From Drosophila pseudoobscura (lineage: Eukaryota; Arthropoda; Insecta; Diptera; Drosophilidae), in the NCBI RefSeq assembly GCF_009870125.1, contig NC_046679.1:19034001-19098000 (forward strand): a stretch of 64,000 bases of DNA, written 5' to 3'. The notes under the pieces are model-generated. The model ran no database searches and was not told where the DNA came from. It worked only from the letters and a program-made list of their open reading frames with translations. The position numbers and the translations under genes are program-made. This document shows, piece by piece, positions 21,170 to 33,399 of this stretch; within the stretch, counting starts at the first letter, position 1, and each line of letters opens with the position of its first letter.

Positions 21170-22536
21170 AGTTGGCTTCTGACGAGCGAAAATACAATCA
21201 GAGTTGCACCGACTCACAGCGTTTACGACATAATAAATAAACTTTGATTGTGGAACGAAGTAAATGAAACAACATAGTAAGGGAGCTCGGGTTCTCACTG
21301 AAGCCTAGTACTCAGATTCGAATATGTGTACGCTCTAATATTCGTTTTTTGATAATAAAAAATAATTTGCTTTGTTGAGAAAAATAAATGTTTTTTTCTG
21401 TTTTTTGTTTCTTATTTTTGTTTTCTGTTCAGAACAAGATACATTTATTTGCAAATATTTTTGGTTGTTTTTAAATACGATTCTTTAAATAATATTTTCT
21501 TTAACAGACGTCAAATTAATTACATTCCTTGTCGTTATTGGGTTCATGCCATGAAAGTAATAAATTTGTTGTTACTTGAATTTTGTTGTATGAAACAGAA
21601 AATGAAATTGCTAATTATCACAAAATAATTTGTTGCAGCAACATTTTATGTTAAATGTGCCGGGAAATAGCTGTCCTTACCGCGCTGTCTTGTTATGCGC
21701 ATGTTATGAGAACACTCAGTGCTGTTACATGCACATTTGTGCTGATATGCGTAAATATTTATTTACTGCCTTTTCTTTTATTGCTGTCCAAAAAGCTGGT
21801 GAAAACCGAAGCATTTATTTTTTTAATTGTTAAGACTTGAAATTTGTTTCACTTATTTTTAATCTTAGTGCCTTATTTTCACATAAAAGTATCTTATATC
21901 TGTTTGCATTGAATTTTTGCAATTCCTAAAATCTAAAAATCATATCTCTTTGTAGCTCCGGCATACCGTATGGAATATATTAAACTTTTAAATTAGAAAG
22001 TGGGCGAACCTCCTTAAATCGCATTTCAAAGTTTTTTATCGTTCAACTTTTCCAGTTTTCTTGAAATATTAATGTTACCATTTTGAAAAAAATACCGATA
22101 TAATATATATAGACTGCCACAAAAAACAACTATTATTCATAAAACAAATTTTAAAATAGCTTAAAGATGTCTTGATCTTTTTCAATCACGCACTTTCTTC
22201 CGTCTAAACAAGCTATGGAAAATATTATTATTAAAAAAAAAAAATTGTATACCTAGGAAAGGTCAACTATTGTTGTTTATCAGAGAATACTGAAACATAT
22301 GTATAGATGAGAAAAATTTGTGCAAGCGGGATTACCTAAAAACCCAAATGTAATTTAAAACTGGAGTCTACCTTAATATTTTAATGCTATCCAGTGTTCG
22401 ATTATTTAGTGTTCTAACTTTGCATTAGTTCTTCAAATCGATAATAATTCGATATCGAATGAGTATCGACTTATCGACTTATTGATATTTACGCTTAAAT
22501 TTTATCAATTCTTTTGTTGTGAGCTAAACATTAAAT
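21170..22536. other. RpL15-Dbp80 intergenic region
   Basis: AT-rich with no repeat or gene recognised over about 1.3 kb. The end at 22437-22490 has clustered ATCGATA / TATCGA pieces just upstream of Dbp80. Confidence 0.5.
22437..22490 (+). promoter_or_regulatory. Cluster of DRE-like TATCGA motifs upstream of Dbp80
   Basis: At least four near copies (ATCGATAAT, ATATCGAATG, TATCGACTT, TATCGACTTA) lie 50-100 bases before the Dbp80 ATG. They resemble the DNA-replication-related element found in housekeeping promoters of Drosophila. None is a perfect TATCGATA, so binding is only a suggestion. Confidence 0.4.
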
Positions 22537-25500
22537 ATGACGGATTGGGTTAAAAAAGCAGAAGACCAGGAAGTAACCAAGCTGGTATGGAATGATGTAC
22601 TTGAACCTTTTGTGTAAATATATATATTTATAATTTGTCGATTATAGGTTGACCAACTACAAATTCAATCTGATGAGAATGCGTTTGCTATCAGGAACAA
22701 CAGTTCTGTGTATGATTTGCCGGCAACGAAAAATGATGAAGAATCCGAACCCGACGTCGCTGAGTAAGTACCTAGAATATAAAACTATTTATACAACCAT
22801 ACATATCTGTATATATTTGGCCATAACAAGGAAAAGTCATAGTACAAGTACATACATATATTTATTTTACATAGAAGGTTATAGAAATATTTATAAAAAA
22901 TATGTATGAGTACATTTATATGTACAACAAATATGTATCGAGTACCTGAGTAACTAGTCGTTTCCGGTCGAAATTAATTGTGAAACTTAATAGAGTTCGC
23001 AAAGTGGTGAGTGGATACAAAGCATAGATCGCTCAACTCAACTCCGACCACACCGTACTAAAAACCGACTCGATCCACTTAAATTGGGACTCTAAAAAAT
23101 GTTCCACTCGAAGACTAAAGAGGGCCTTCGATGTATTAAATGTGCTTGTCGATAGTGTCCTTTTGGAGAATATGCAGTCAGAAATGTATGTTTTGTCGGT
23201 GTCTGCGTCTACATTTTAATATAAAACAACGGTCGTCACGAGATAACCAGAATGACCAGATTACCACTCAGAGTTGATCTTCCTACTTCCTACTCCTCTA
23301 TTGAAATTTGAAATTTGATACATTACCAGTTGTTGTTGACCAGTTTCGAACAAACAGGCAACCAGTTGATTTGTAATGCTTTGTTTCAAAAGCTTTTGTG
23401 CAATTTGGATCGCTGACCAATACCAATCGCTGACCACGCCTTCAGTTCATCAGCTTTGCAACTGCAAGGGCACTTTATGACCTGGGAGAGCATGCAGCCA
23501 GAAATTTCAATAGCGTCCAATCCCACCAGTAAATAAACGTCCAGGACCACCTGATATTGACATCACAGGTACCAGCCCTGTGGTGCCAAAACCACTGGTT
23601 GGGGTGCCACTAAAGCGGCAAGTTTTTGTCTCAAGGTTGGCTCCTGACCTCACATTAAATGAAGCATCTGCTTCACTAATAACTTAGTGCCTATGTCGCG
23701 ATATGATGTTTCAAGTTAACCATGCGAATCTGTTCTGATCTGTGCTTTGTATCGAATCCGACCATAGTGTTCTGCTGGTGTTTTATCTCTTTATAAACAC
23801 AAGCACGCCCATGGCCTTCTTTACCATGGTAGAAATGTGTTCAGAAAACCCTAGCTTGGCGGCTAATACAACACCAAGATCATCCACCATTTACTCAAAA
23901 GAACCACCGCATAGGGTATAGGGAGCCAACAAGGGGCGAGAAAATTGATATGTTGAGGCATTAAGGAATCACAAGTTTGCACAACACCATGACTGAAAGT
24001 TATTGAGATCGGATTGCAAGCGCGAATGAAATGAAATGTCCTTATACTGGACACAGAGCTCAAGAGTAAGGGGCTTAGATGGCTGGTGAAAAGAGGATGT
24101 TTTTGAAGAGGACTCTTTGAGACCTGAAACAAAGATAGCTCGAAATCAATCTCAGGCGGTTGCTAAGCTTTTACAATGTAATTAACTACTGAATTTACTG
24201 AACTGTTTACATATTTTCATCCTATAGCCCTGCTGAAACCAGCCTCCTAATTAAAATATTGGGAAAAGGATTGGTAAACACAAAACTATCTCTTGATGTA
24301 CAGCAAAAAAATCCGAATTCACCCCTACATTCTGTGAAAACTTTCGAAGCATTAAATCTGTAAGTTAAAAAAATACTTGAATACTTAAATGCTTCAAGAT
24401 TTGTAATTATAGGAAGACGGAACTTTTAAAAGGAATTTACGCAATGGGCTTTAACACGCCGTCGAAAATACAAGAGACTGCTTTGCCAACGCTCCTTGCA
24501 GATCCACCACAAAATATGATAGCTCAAAGCCAGTCTGGAACAGGAAAAACGGCTGCCTTTGTCTTGGCAATGCTTAGCCGTGTGAACGTTAATTTAAATC
24601 ACCCACAGGTAAATGTACCCGGTACTGCAAGAGCACATGGTATATTTGATTCGTGGCAATGTATGTAGCAGGTAGAAGCTCCCACAGGGGAACGTATGAC
24701 TGGCTTTTTTCCGGCCAAGTCTGCAGAGCTCAAAGGTGCGCTTTCTATCTATTTGTCATAATAATTTCCACATATGTATCTGTCTGTTAGTCGCTTGTAT
24801 TGCTCTTTTATTATAAGCTTACACGTTGCCATAACGGTAACAGCTTTCCTGATGGCTATGACTTCTGCTTGGAAGACGCTACAGTTATCTACGGGCCTGA
24901 AAGAGTAAAAAGCATTCTGCTTGGAAGACGCTACAGTTATCTACGGGCCTGAAAGAGTAAAAAGCATTCCTAGTGCCAGATCGTTATATTCCACAAAATG
25001 TATTTTTTAAATTCTGAAAACCATATTGTATTACTTAGATTTATAAATGAATTTTTGACCAAAATGTAAATTATATTTAATTGTAGGTCCTGTGCTTGTC
25101 CCCCACATATGAATTGGCAATCCAAACAGGGGAAGTTGCTGCACGTATGGGACAGTACTGTCCCGACATCAAACTAAGATTTGCAGTTCGCGGTGAAGAA
25201 GGTCTGTAAAACATAAGAAGCTCATATCAATTTAAGATTGAAAACTTTTAAAATTTGTTTGTTTTCAGTTGATCGTAATAAAAAAATTACTGAGCACATC
25301 CTAATTGGAACACCAGGCAAAATGTTAGACTGGGGATACAAGTTTCGTCTTTTTGACATGAAAAAAATTTCAGTTTTTGTATTAGACGAAGCAGATGTTA
25401 TGATAGCCACTCAAGGTCACCATGATCAGTGTATTCGAATACATAAGTATGTATACATTTAATTATATTAAATCATCAATTCATGCTTAAAACTAACAAA

Positions 25501-28500
25501 CTATCAGTGTCTTTGTTGAACAATGAGATTGACATTGAAGGCATATATTTTGGGCTTTTGCGTTTTTCCAGCATGAAACCCTACATCCAGAAGTCCAGTG
25601 TAGTTAAGGCAGTGGACTTGGATCCGGAAAGGATAGATGTCAGGTCATCCAGGGAAAAGGATATGCTTTTTGAAAAACTTTAAAAAATGAGTCTTTCATA
25701 AAGCGATTATGGCTTCCTAAACCATAAGAGATATCGTGTTTTTGAACAGCAGGAACAACTTCGTGTCATTGTCTGATTTTGTGTCGCTTATTTCCTGCGA
25801 CATTTTTGTTTTACTCTGGACTGTGCATACGGTTTTTTATTTATTATTATTCATTCATTCGTTTCACCTTACAAATGTAAATTTTACAAATGCTTTTGCT
25901 TTCACCGCTTAAGGACTTTCAATATTAACTGGTCGAAATTTGTTGAGACAACGAGCTTTTTCGCTGACTAGTTTTTAAATAATTTCACGAATTAATGATT
26001 TCAACTACGTTATAAATTTTATTGTAGGTAATTTGTATGTTGAGGGTGGCCGAAGATACCAGAGCCTTTTACTATATAGTATTAACGAATGATTGAATGC
26101 GACAAGCGAGCCGATCTCGAGCTAAATTAATATTATGAAGACAAAAAGGTCTGTCCTCCAACTATATCAAGCAGTAATTAACTACAGCAGGATGGCTGCT
26201 GCTGGCTTAGCGACGGCTTAGGAAAGAAAAGATAACAAGAGCGAGTATAGATAAAGAATATATGATGAAATGAGAGCATGGTACTGAGCGAGCAAAGGCA
26301 AAGGTACTTTTTCGTAACGTTAGCTTAGAAACCAAAACGGCACAGAAAACGAATTGTTGGCAATAGAAAGATAGTACAAAATTTACACTTTGGCTTCGAT
26401 CGAGTTGAGACCACTACTAGCCTCTATTCATACTGTTGTCATATCATTACGAACAAAATTACCTCCCTCCCTTACCTACCTTAAAAATCCTCTAAAATGT
26501 TATGTATTTGTATTTCAGAATGCTCAATCCTCATTGCCAAATGTTGTTTTTCTCTGCTACCTATGATAGGGAAGTAATGGACTTTGCTCAACTAATTGTT
26601 ACTGAGCCAACAATTATAAGGTAATTAAGCTCTTATATATAACATATTCTTACAACATAAAACATATTCGTACAAGTAAGTTGTCAAATGAACCATTGGA
26701 TACTGATGGTCTAGAATCCACATCTTTGAATAAGTCTTTGATCACATAATTTTGTTGTCTTTTAAAATTGCGTAGAATCTCAAAATTATAGTCACTTTGT
26801 TCTTCGGGCTTTTCTAATTTTCAACAGAGGTTGAAATAAAGAACCTGAATGAACAATGGAAAGATGGTTTGAAAGGTATAACTGATTCATTTAAGCTGTC
26901 GGCTTTCAATCGGAGTGCCTTCTATCTATGTCTATATTTATATGTAAATATTTATATTTCCTACTTTTTCACTTAAGAACTTCTTAATTTTTTGTTAGAT
27001 TGAATCGAGAGCAGGAATCTCTGGATAATATTAAACAGTATTACGTTAAATGTAAAAATGAAGACGGAAAATATAATGCAATACAAAATATTTATGGATG
27101 CATCAGCATTGGCCAAGCCATCATATTTTGTCATGTGAGTACAAATTTCATGCTTATTATCGAAAATTGACAACTAACTATAGAGTACATTTATTTTGGG
27201 GTTTTCCTAAAACATTTTTTTTTTTAAATTGCATGTAAAAATTACATATTGTTTTTTAAACAACTGATTATGCTAACACTATCCACTAATTTCTCCAAAA
27301 ATTTGACATGTATGTGATTAAATAATTTTTTTTCTTTGAATTTCATTTCTCTACTGCTGCGACCAATTTGATATACCATAATAGAGCATAATATCGAAAG
27401 CTACCACGGTATTGCACAGCTATCCGTCATTTCAAAGCTCGAAAACAATCGAATGTTGCTGTTCTTTCTATCTATGAATGACCTACCGCAAGCTATTTCG
27501 CATTCAGTTATATTAATGTATGGTGATGACGTTAAAATGTGTCTCCTTCTCCGATTGGTATTTGCACACACGCCTTCAACCACTGCATGAGGCATCAGTG
27601 GTTAGGTCAAACGGCTGGTTAAAGTCTGGGTAGAAAGGCCTGTTTTTGTACCTCGTCAAAGTGAACAGGAATGGATTTCGATTGCTGTTTGCTCCCTTTA
27701 AAATGCTGGTGATAGGTCTTACTATTTGAACAAAGTCCTTTATGAAGCACCTGTAGTAGCTGGCTAAACCCAAGAATGATCGCACACCAAACAAGCTGGA
27801 GGGTTGTCCAAATTCTTGAATGGCCTTGACCTCATCAGGGCTCGTTCTTGTGCCTTCGGTTGACACGACAAATCCTAGAAATTCAACTTTTTCTTTGAAG
27901 AATTGGGATTTCTCTTTTGGCATATCTTACCGATATGCTCCCGGAACACATCATCGATGGCCCGCTGGAAAATACTTGAAGTATTCTTTAGGCCAAATGG
28001 CAGACGGTAAAATTCATATTTTCCTCCGTTTACCGAAAGTGAGATCTTTCACGATCGCTTTCAGCTAGCGTGATTTGGTGGTATCCTGATTTTAAATCAA
28101 GGGTTGTAAAATATCTTGCTTTTCCCAACTTCGAAAGTATTATGGACATACTAGGCATCGGGTATTTCTCTGGCATGGTTTTTGTGTTTACCTTGCGGAA
28201 GTCTATGACTAACCGTTTTTTGTTTGAACCTGAGTCGTCGGTTCCTTTCTTTCCAACAACCCATATGGAGCTGTTGTACGCAATAAGTCCTTCACTTCGT
28301 CATTTACGAAATCAGTGGATTCTACAGGGAAAGGGTAAATTTTTGAGTAAATTGGCTCTTCATCTTCGGTTCTGATCGTAGCTACTACAGACGTGTTGAA
28401 GGGCATCATTTCGTTTGGATCTGCAAATGTTTTTATGCGACTGGCCATTATTTTGAGAAATTCGTCTCTTACAGCTGGCGGAACCTCGATGTCGTCCACT

Positions 28501-30742
28501 TTTGTGAACTTGACGCTGGGGCACTTGTGGAACAAAATCTTTTCAGATTAATTTCCGAAGTGAAGTCTTTTTGTCCCTAGGTTAATATTGGCGCCAGCTT
28601 CGGTTAATGTGTCGAGTCCTATGATGCCATCGAAGGTTGAAAATTCTGGCAAGATGAAAAACGGGCTTTTTATGCCGAAAAATGTAAGGAAGCACTTTCG
28701 CTCGACTTTATTAAAGACGTGTAGTGATTTAACAATGAATGGGGCCTCTACCGGAACAATTCGGTGAAGTTCGCTTAGTAACAAGTTTTCACAAGATCAT
28801 GACTGAAAGTTATTGATATCAGCATTCAGGCGAGAATGAAATGAAATTTCCTTATACTGGGCACAGAGTTTGACATCATCCTCATACATAAGTACTCGAG
28901 AGTTTGTTAATACCGAAGGCAAGTCATTAATAAAGAGTGAAGAGTCTCTCTCTCTTTGTGATATTAATTTCGTTCCCTGCTGTTGCTCTCCGTGGTGGTT
29001 CCTCTCCGCCACTGTTTCTTGGGTGTGGGTGAGCTAATCAATTGGCGCGTGTTTGACTATGCTAAGGCTAAATACGTTCTACCTTATTCGGCTATGAGCA
29101 AATATAATTCTGACTTCAGTGTTCTATGCAAAGGGCTCGCTTCAATACGAGATGTGTCTTAGATTGAGTTAGGTCTTGGATAATTTAGGAGTGTAAGTAT
29201 TTATGAATGTGAGGCTCCCAGCTGGATCCTCATAGTATAAAAGTAGACCCGCGGCTGTTGCCGCGGTTCACAACATTCCCGCTTTTTTCCCTTGCCATTA
29301 TTTGTAAGATGTCGATGCATGACAGGGTTGATAACAAATTTTTTAAATTTTTATTTCTTAGACGCGTCGTACTGCTGCTTGGCTTGCATCGAAGATGACT
29401 ATGGATGGTCATTCTGTTGCTGTTCTTTCTGGTGACTTGACTGTTGATCAACGACTTTCTGTTTTGGATCGATTTCGTTCAGGACTAGAAAAAGTTCTCA
29501 TAACCACAAATGTCTTATCAAGGGGTAATTTTTTAATGAATAAAACAAACATTTATTTACTCAAATTATACTCTTCATTATAGGTATTGACATTGAACAA
29601 GTTACAATTGTCGTTAATTTTGACCTGCCGGTAGATATTCGAGGCAACGCAGACTGCGAGACATATTTGCATCGCATCGGACGTACCGGACGATTTGGTA
29701 TGTCATATTAGTTAAAACAAAAAATTTGAAAGCGTTTCCGACCCCATGAAGTAAATTTATATTTGTTATCCGCATCAATAGCCGAGTCGATATGGCCATG
29801 TGTGTTTGTCGGTCCGATGAGAGCCTATATCCCAGAAATTAAAAGCTAGAGAAACAAAATTTTGTATCCAGATTCCTCTGATATCCCAATATTACAAGTG
29901 TATTTCAAAATTTCGCCCCCACAAAGGACACAAATCTATGTCATTCACTATTTTGATGATGTCGAAACAGATCGGATCATTATTATATCCAGAAGGAACA
30001 AATGAAATTGCAGAAGGATGTATATATATATATATTAATATATTTTTTTTATTTATATTTACAAACATAGTTTTTGTTCACCATGTCGTAGTTGCCTGAA
30101 ATGGGTTCTCTTTTCGCCAATTAGGTTCTTTGCTAGGGAAAACACTCTTTCCGTGAAAGCGAGATCTAGGGAACTAACTTCAACGAACAGAGTAATAGAA
30201 CAGAACAGTGAGGGGAAGCAATAACATACCATTAACAAATCGTAGTCAACAAATGAAGGGAAGAAAATGAATTATAAGATAGTGTGAAAAGGAAACATGA
30301 ATCGTTTTTTGATACTGTGCACGAATTAGTATGCACTCGTGCAGGTAGAGCCGCGGCCTATGCCGCGGGGGATCTCCCCCACCCCCATTGTTTCAATTGT
30401 ACGAAAATCGCATATAAATATGAAGCTAGTCCGGCCATATTATTGTCATAATGCCTATCAATAATATGTACGTATTCAGCCTCGGAGACGATTTATACCT
30501 ACATATGTGCTTTCGTTTGCATTTATATTGATTCTTCGGCACCCGAAGCTTGATTTCAAAGTACTTCTATCTAATCACCACTTATATTGCGTTCTATTTC
30601 AGGAAAGTCTGGAATCGCTATAAACCTTGTAAGCGGAGAAAAATGTATGGCAGTGTGTAGGGCCATTGAAAAACATTTTAAAAAAGACATTCAAGTTTTA
30701 AATACTGATAGCGCTGATGACATTGAAAAGATTGGAAACTAA
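22537..30742 (+). CDS. Dbp80: Dbp80, DEAD-box RNA helicase of the DDX19/Dbp5 family (11 exons)
   Basis: Exons: 22537-22584, 22648-22763, 24228-24359, 24413-24608, 25087-25201, 25269-25446, 26519-26620, 26999-27134, 29362-29524, 29584-29697, 30603-30742. Every junction is GT-AG with consistent phase, giving 479 residues. Dbp5-type helicases act at the cytoplasmic face of the nuclear pore and release export factors from mRNA, using Gle1 and nucleoporin partners. The motifs in order are the Q motif near 'FNTPSKIQ' (112-119), motif [11 protein letters not shown] (136-145), 'PTYELA', 'GTPGKMLDW', DEAD (242-245), 'FFSAT', 'IIFCHTRR', '[12 protein letters not shown]' and HRIGRTGR (425-432). All are intact. 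Introns 2, 4, 8 and 10 contain transposon remnants, none of which touches a coding exon. D. melanogaster Dbp80 has far longer introns. Confidence 0.94.
23500..24175. pseudogene. CR1-clade retrotransposon fragments in Dbp80 intron 2
   Basis: The part at 23500-23700 reads on the plus strand as the '[20 protein letters not shown]'-like linker that recurs at 43850-43980 (there 'GVPPKRQVFVPRLAPD'). The part at 23820-24175 is nearly the same sequence as 16430-16670, the RT region in minus orientation. The two pieces lie in opposite directions. Confidence 0.6.
24690..24990 (-). pseudogene. RNase H-like remnant of an R1/LOA-group element in Dbp80 intron 4
   Basis: The minus strand reads '[20 protein letters not shown]' and then 'RKAVTVMAT', the 'SVFQAE' RNase H motif of R1/LOA-group elements. 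A perfect 52-bp tandem duplication lies at 24863-24966. Confidence 0.6.
27380..27600 (+). pseudogene. CR1-type RT fragment in Dbp80 intron 8
   Basis: The plus strand reads '[20 protein letters not shown]' followed by 'YGDDVKMC', the YxDD region of a CR1/jockey reverse transcriptase. Only about 70 codons survive. Confidence 0.6.
27576..28790 (-). pseudogene. gypsy-clade LTR retroelement pol remnant in Dbp80 intron 8
   Basis: The order on the minus strand is a protease-like end ('[15 protein letters not shown]', 28600-28660), a linker with '[16 protein letters not shown]' (about 28350), broken RT sequence with '[16 protein letters not shown]' (about 28060-28110), then '[12 protein letters not shown]', '[18 protein letters not shown]' and '[12 protein letters not shown]' (27576-27923). 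The RT segment that should carry the catalytic Y-x-D-D is missing between about 27950 and 27920, where the flanking blocks join directly. No LTRs, gag or env are attached. It is an inactive endogenous copy. Confidence 0.8.
28797..29040 (-). pseudogene. CR1-clade RT fragment in Dbp80 intron 8
   Basis: The minus strand reads '[20 protein letters not shown]', the same region as at 45640-45720 on the plus strand. Confidence 0.65.
29220..29290 (+). repeat. Helitron-like 3' end hairpin
   Basis: TATAAAAGTA precedes a 24-nt hairpin at 29246-29269 (GACCCGCGG, loop CTGTTG, CCGCGGTTC), followed by ACAACATTC. It lies only about 90 bases before exon 9 of Dbp80. Confidence 0.55.
29730..29985 (+). repeat. 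DINE-like repeat in Dbp80 intron 10
   Basis: It contains 'agcgtttccgaccccatgaa', 'gccgagtcgatatggccatg' and the cytosine-rich 'ttcgcccccacaaaggacac' block of the family. Confidence 0.65.
30340..30390 (+). repeat. Helitron-like 3' end hairpin
   Basis: A 24-nt hairpin at 30348-30371 (GAGCCGCGG, loop CCTATG, CCGCGGGGG) follows GCAGGTA. The rest of the element is not recognisable. Confidence 0.45.
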
Positions 30743-30805
30743 CATTTTTCATTCCATAGCTTACAGTTCATAACATTACTATTGAATGTAAACTGTTTAA
30801 TGTAT

Positions 30806-30811
30806 AATAAA
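30806..30811 (+). terminator. Poly(A) signal of Dbp80
   Basis: AATAAA 64 bases past the stop codon. Confidence 0.6.
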
Positions 30812-31702
30812 AATGGATTCAATTATTAATAATTTAATTTGTTCTCTTTGTGAGGAAGTGAAATTCTTCACTGAGGGTTATTCCGGCGATATACAGCGAT
30901 TCAGACGGATGAAAATATGAGAGCGAAAGCGCGCGACTGATAAGAAAGAACCTCCGCAAAGAGTACGAGGCGATTAGTACACAAAAAAGACATTTACAAT
31001 GACCCAAAGCTCCCGTTTTCAAGGAATTCATAATTTCAAAGAATAGCTTTAAAATGGGTCCACCCAAAGTCTAGCTTCCGCGCCTTATGCCTTAAAGCTA
31101 TGTTTCGGTCTTAAAGATTTATGTGACTTGACAAATGATTTATCTCCAACTATCGCTTATAAGCTAACGAAAGTTAGGACGTCGGATAGACTTCAAGACT
31201 CCAAAAAGTGGAGTGGTGCACAAAACTAGCTGCTCAGAAGTGAGAAATGGCAATCCACAGAAAATAATTTAAAACGATAAGCCGATAAAACGACATTTCC
31301 TAATCGATTTTTGCCTTCAAAAATGTTACATTTTTGTTTTCAAGTTTTTCATAAATAATTCGTCTTGTAAATAGCTAGTATTCCGAAAGCATTTATAATA
31401 TATCCTTTACAGTTCCTGAGCCTCGGTGTATCCGGCGCGTTGCATAATTAGTCGAATGTCCACGAGGTACGTCTCAAAAGCCTCTTTAGGTCGTTCAGAT
31501 CTCGTCCTCCAGTCGTGGAAAGTACCGGGGCGTCAAAAAAATCAAGGCTGGCGATGAGATAGAATGCGGCGTGGCCGAGTCTGCCAGGCTGAAGTTGCAA
31601 GTGTGTGGCGATAAATGGCAGACGACTGACAACATAGAACGAATATTTGTATGCTCTGTAAATGCTTTATGTTATGCATAATTTATTCTTTAATAATTAG
31701 TT
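30812..31702. other. Intergenic, no gene supported
   Basis: Moderate GC around 31430-31640 with a frame reading 'GKYRGVKKIKAGDEIECGVA' but no Met and a stop upstream. It may belong with the following fragment, but the splice phases do not fit. Confidence 0.4.
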
Positions 31703-31906
31703 TACCCTTTCTGGCAACAAGGGCATCCGACAAAGCGAACCAAAAAAGACGACACTTCTTGGATGGCAGAGATCGCCAGACAGCGACTCGAAGAGCAGAA
31801 GGACTTCCACAGGAAGAAGGAAGAACATGAAATGAGGCAGGAAAAGATGGTCGAAGACCTCATCAACACGCAAAAAAAATTCCAGATGATTTATTGGAAG
31901 TGCTGA
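31703..31906 (+). other. Orphan charged helical reading frame
   Basis: 67 codons without a start Met: 'YPFWQQGHPTKRTKKDD', then 'WMAEIARQRLEEQKDF', then 'EKMVEDLINTQKKFQMIYWK', then stop. It has the look of a coiled coil or DNA-binding protein tail. A TTAATAATTAG acceptor-like site precedes it (31690-31700). It could be the last exon of an unrecognised gene or a transposon piece. I do not recognise it. Confidence 0.35.
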
Positions 31907-32184
31907 GAAATACAAATAAATAAGTTTATAATTTGCATTACGGTCTAAATAATATTTTTCGATGGAAGATCGTATCTGTTCTGCTGACATACAAATCACC
32001 AGAGCTGTTGCTGCTATCAGGCTGTTCGCATATTTTGCTGTAGAACCCCGGCCGAAATAATTCCTACATCTTCATCATCCATTATAAGAACAAAAATTAA
32101 TAAATCTTCCGATGAATTAATAAATCTGGATGGTGGATGGTGCCAGTGTGAATCGGAGTTTCCCACTAATTCAATTCCTCTTAT

Positions 32185-32280
32185 TAAATTAGTAATTGTA
32201 TTTTGAATGCATGCTTAGTTTTTTTATTAAGTTTAGTTCTAATTTTCCTCGAATATTATTATGACAGCTTTCTTTCTTGC
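32185..32280 (+). repeat. Dispersed repeat shared with 15715-15815
   Basis: It matches the reverse complement of 15715-15815 over about 90 bases, including 'ttagtaattgtattttgaat'. Confidence 0.55.
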
Positions 32281-32582
32281 ATGTTCCTGTTTGATTCGGT
32301 TTACGCGCCGTGCGTCATGCGGCAGCGCCCATCGCTCGGTTGGGCGGGAGGAGGGCTGCGTTTTTACCTGAGATGTGCGCGTAACAACATTCTGCTGTTT
32401 CAGAAAAACATCGATGTTAGCATCGATGCTTAGCTATTATTTGGCACCCAGTATTTAGCGAACAGAGAATGCCGTCATGAATTTATTTCATACATACTAC
32501 ATTATTTGTTTCTATACCATATGAATTAATTGAACAGAATGAAACTAACTCTTATTTAATTTATTTCACTTTTATTTACATT

Positions 32583-33017
32583 CTACTTCAAACTGTTTAA
32601 ATCTTTTTCACATGTCCTATATGCCACGCCAATTCCAAATCCAGTACCCAGCCATGCCGGCCACGCTCGTCGTCTGAAAAAGAGTAGGGACACAGCAGAT
32701 CCAATAATAAGTCCTCCACCTGAAAAATGGATTTTGTGAATACATGTATGTGTATTGTAAATTAACTGTACACCCTCTTCCCTGATTTCACCGATATGGA
32801 ACTTTAATAAATATTCAATGATACATTTACTTGTACAACGACAAAATGCGACATTTCTTAGAACAAATCCTGGATTTACTCTTTAAACTTTTCTGCATAT
32901 ACCGATGGTACATTACATAAGTAGTTACTCACCTCCTTTAACAATGGTATCTGATACACAGCGATCTAATCGTTTTCCGACGTTATCCTCAAGGAATACT
33001 TTCTCTTCAACTGGCAT
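32583..33017 (-). CDS. Mic10-like MICOS subunit (2 exons)
   Basis: Exons 33017-32933 and 32719-32583 are joined GT-AG (phase 1), giving 73 residues. Mic10 shapes crista junctions in the inner mitochondrial membrane by oligomerising through glycine-rich hairpin helices. Seen here are 'KRLDRCVSDTIVKG', a first helix 'GGGLIIGSAVSLLFF', the basic turn 'RRRAWPAW' and a second helix 'LGTGFGIGVAYRTCEKDL' with the family GxGxG pattern. Length (about 76 residues in mammals) and order fit. D. melanogaster has more than one Mic10-like gene and I cannot say with certainty which this matches. Confidence 0.82.
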
Positions 33018-33399
33018 TTTCCACGAAATTTTTACAAATTGTCCCAACTATAAATATAAATTTTTGGGTGAATTAAGTAAAGTGGACAAAGTGATAGGAA
33101 TTTAGTCAAGTTAGCGTCGGCAAGTAAGCAGAATTTTTGAAACAAGAAACAACTGACCTAAGAACACTATTTGTTGTGGTTGTGATCACTTTCCATTTGT
33201 AGTATGAAAAAACACATTTGGAAGTTGGGCTATCTGTGGTAAACAAAACAATGTAAAATACAGGTTCTTTTCAGGAATTACCAATACTAAGGTCAATACG
33301 TAAAATCTGACAACGCCATAATGAACTTTGTCTTTTTGTAGCATATACATATATACGTACAATGGTATAATGTATAATTGGTTTTTTTTTTGTTTACAA

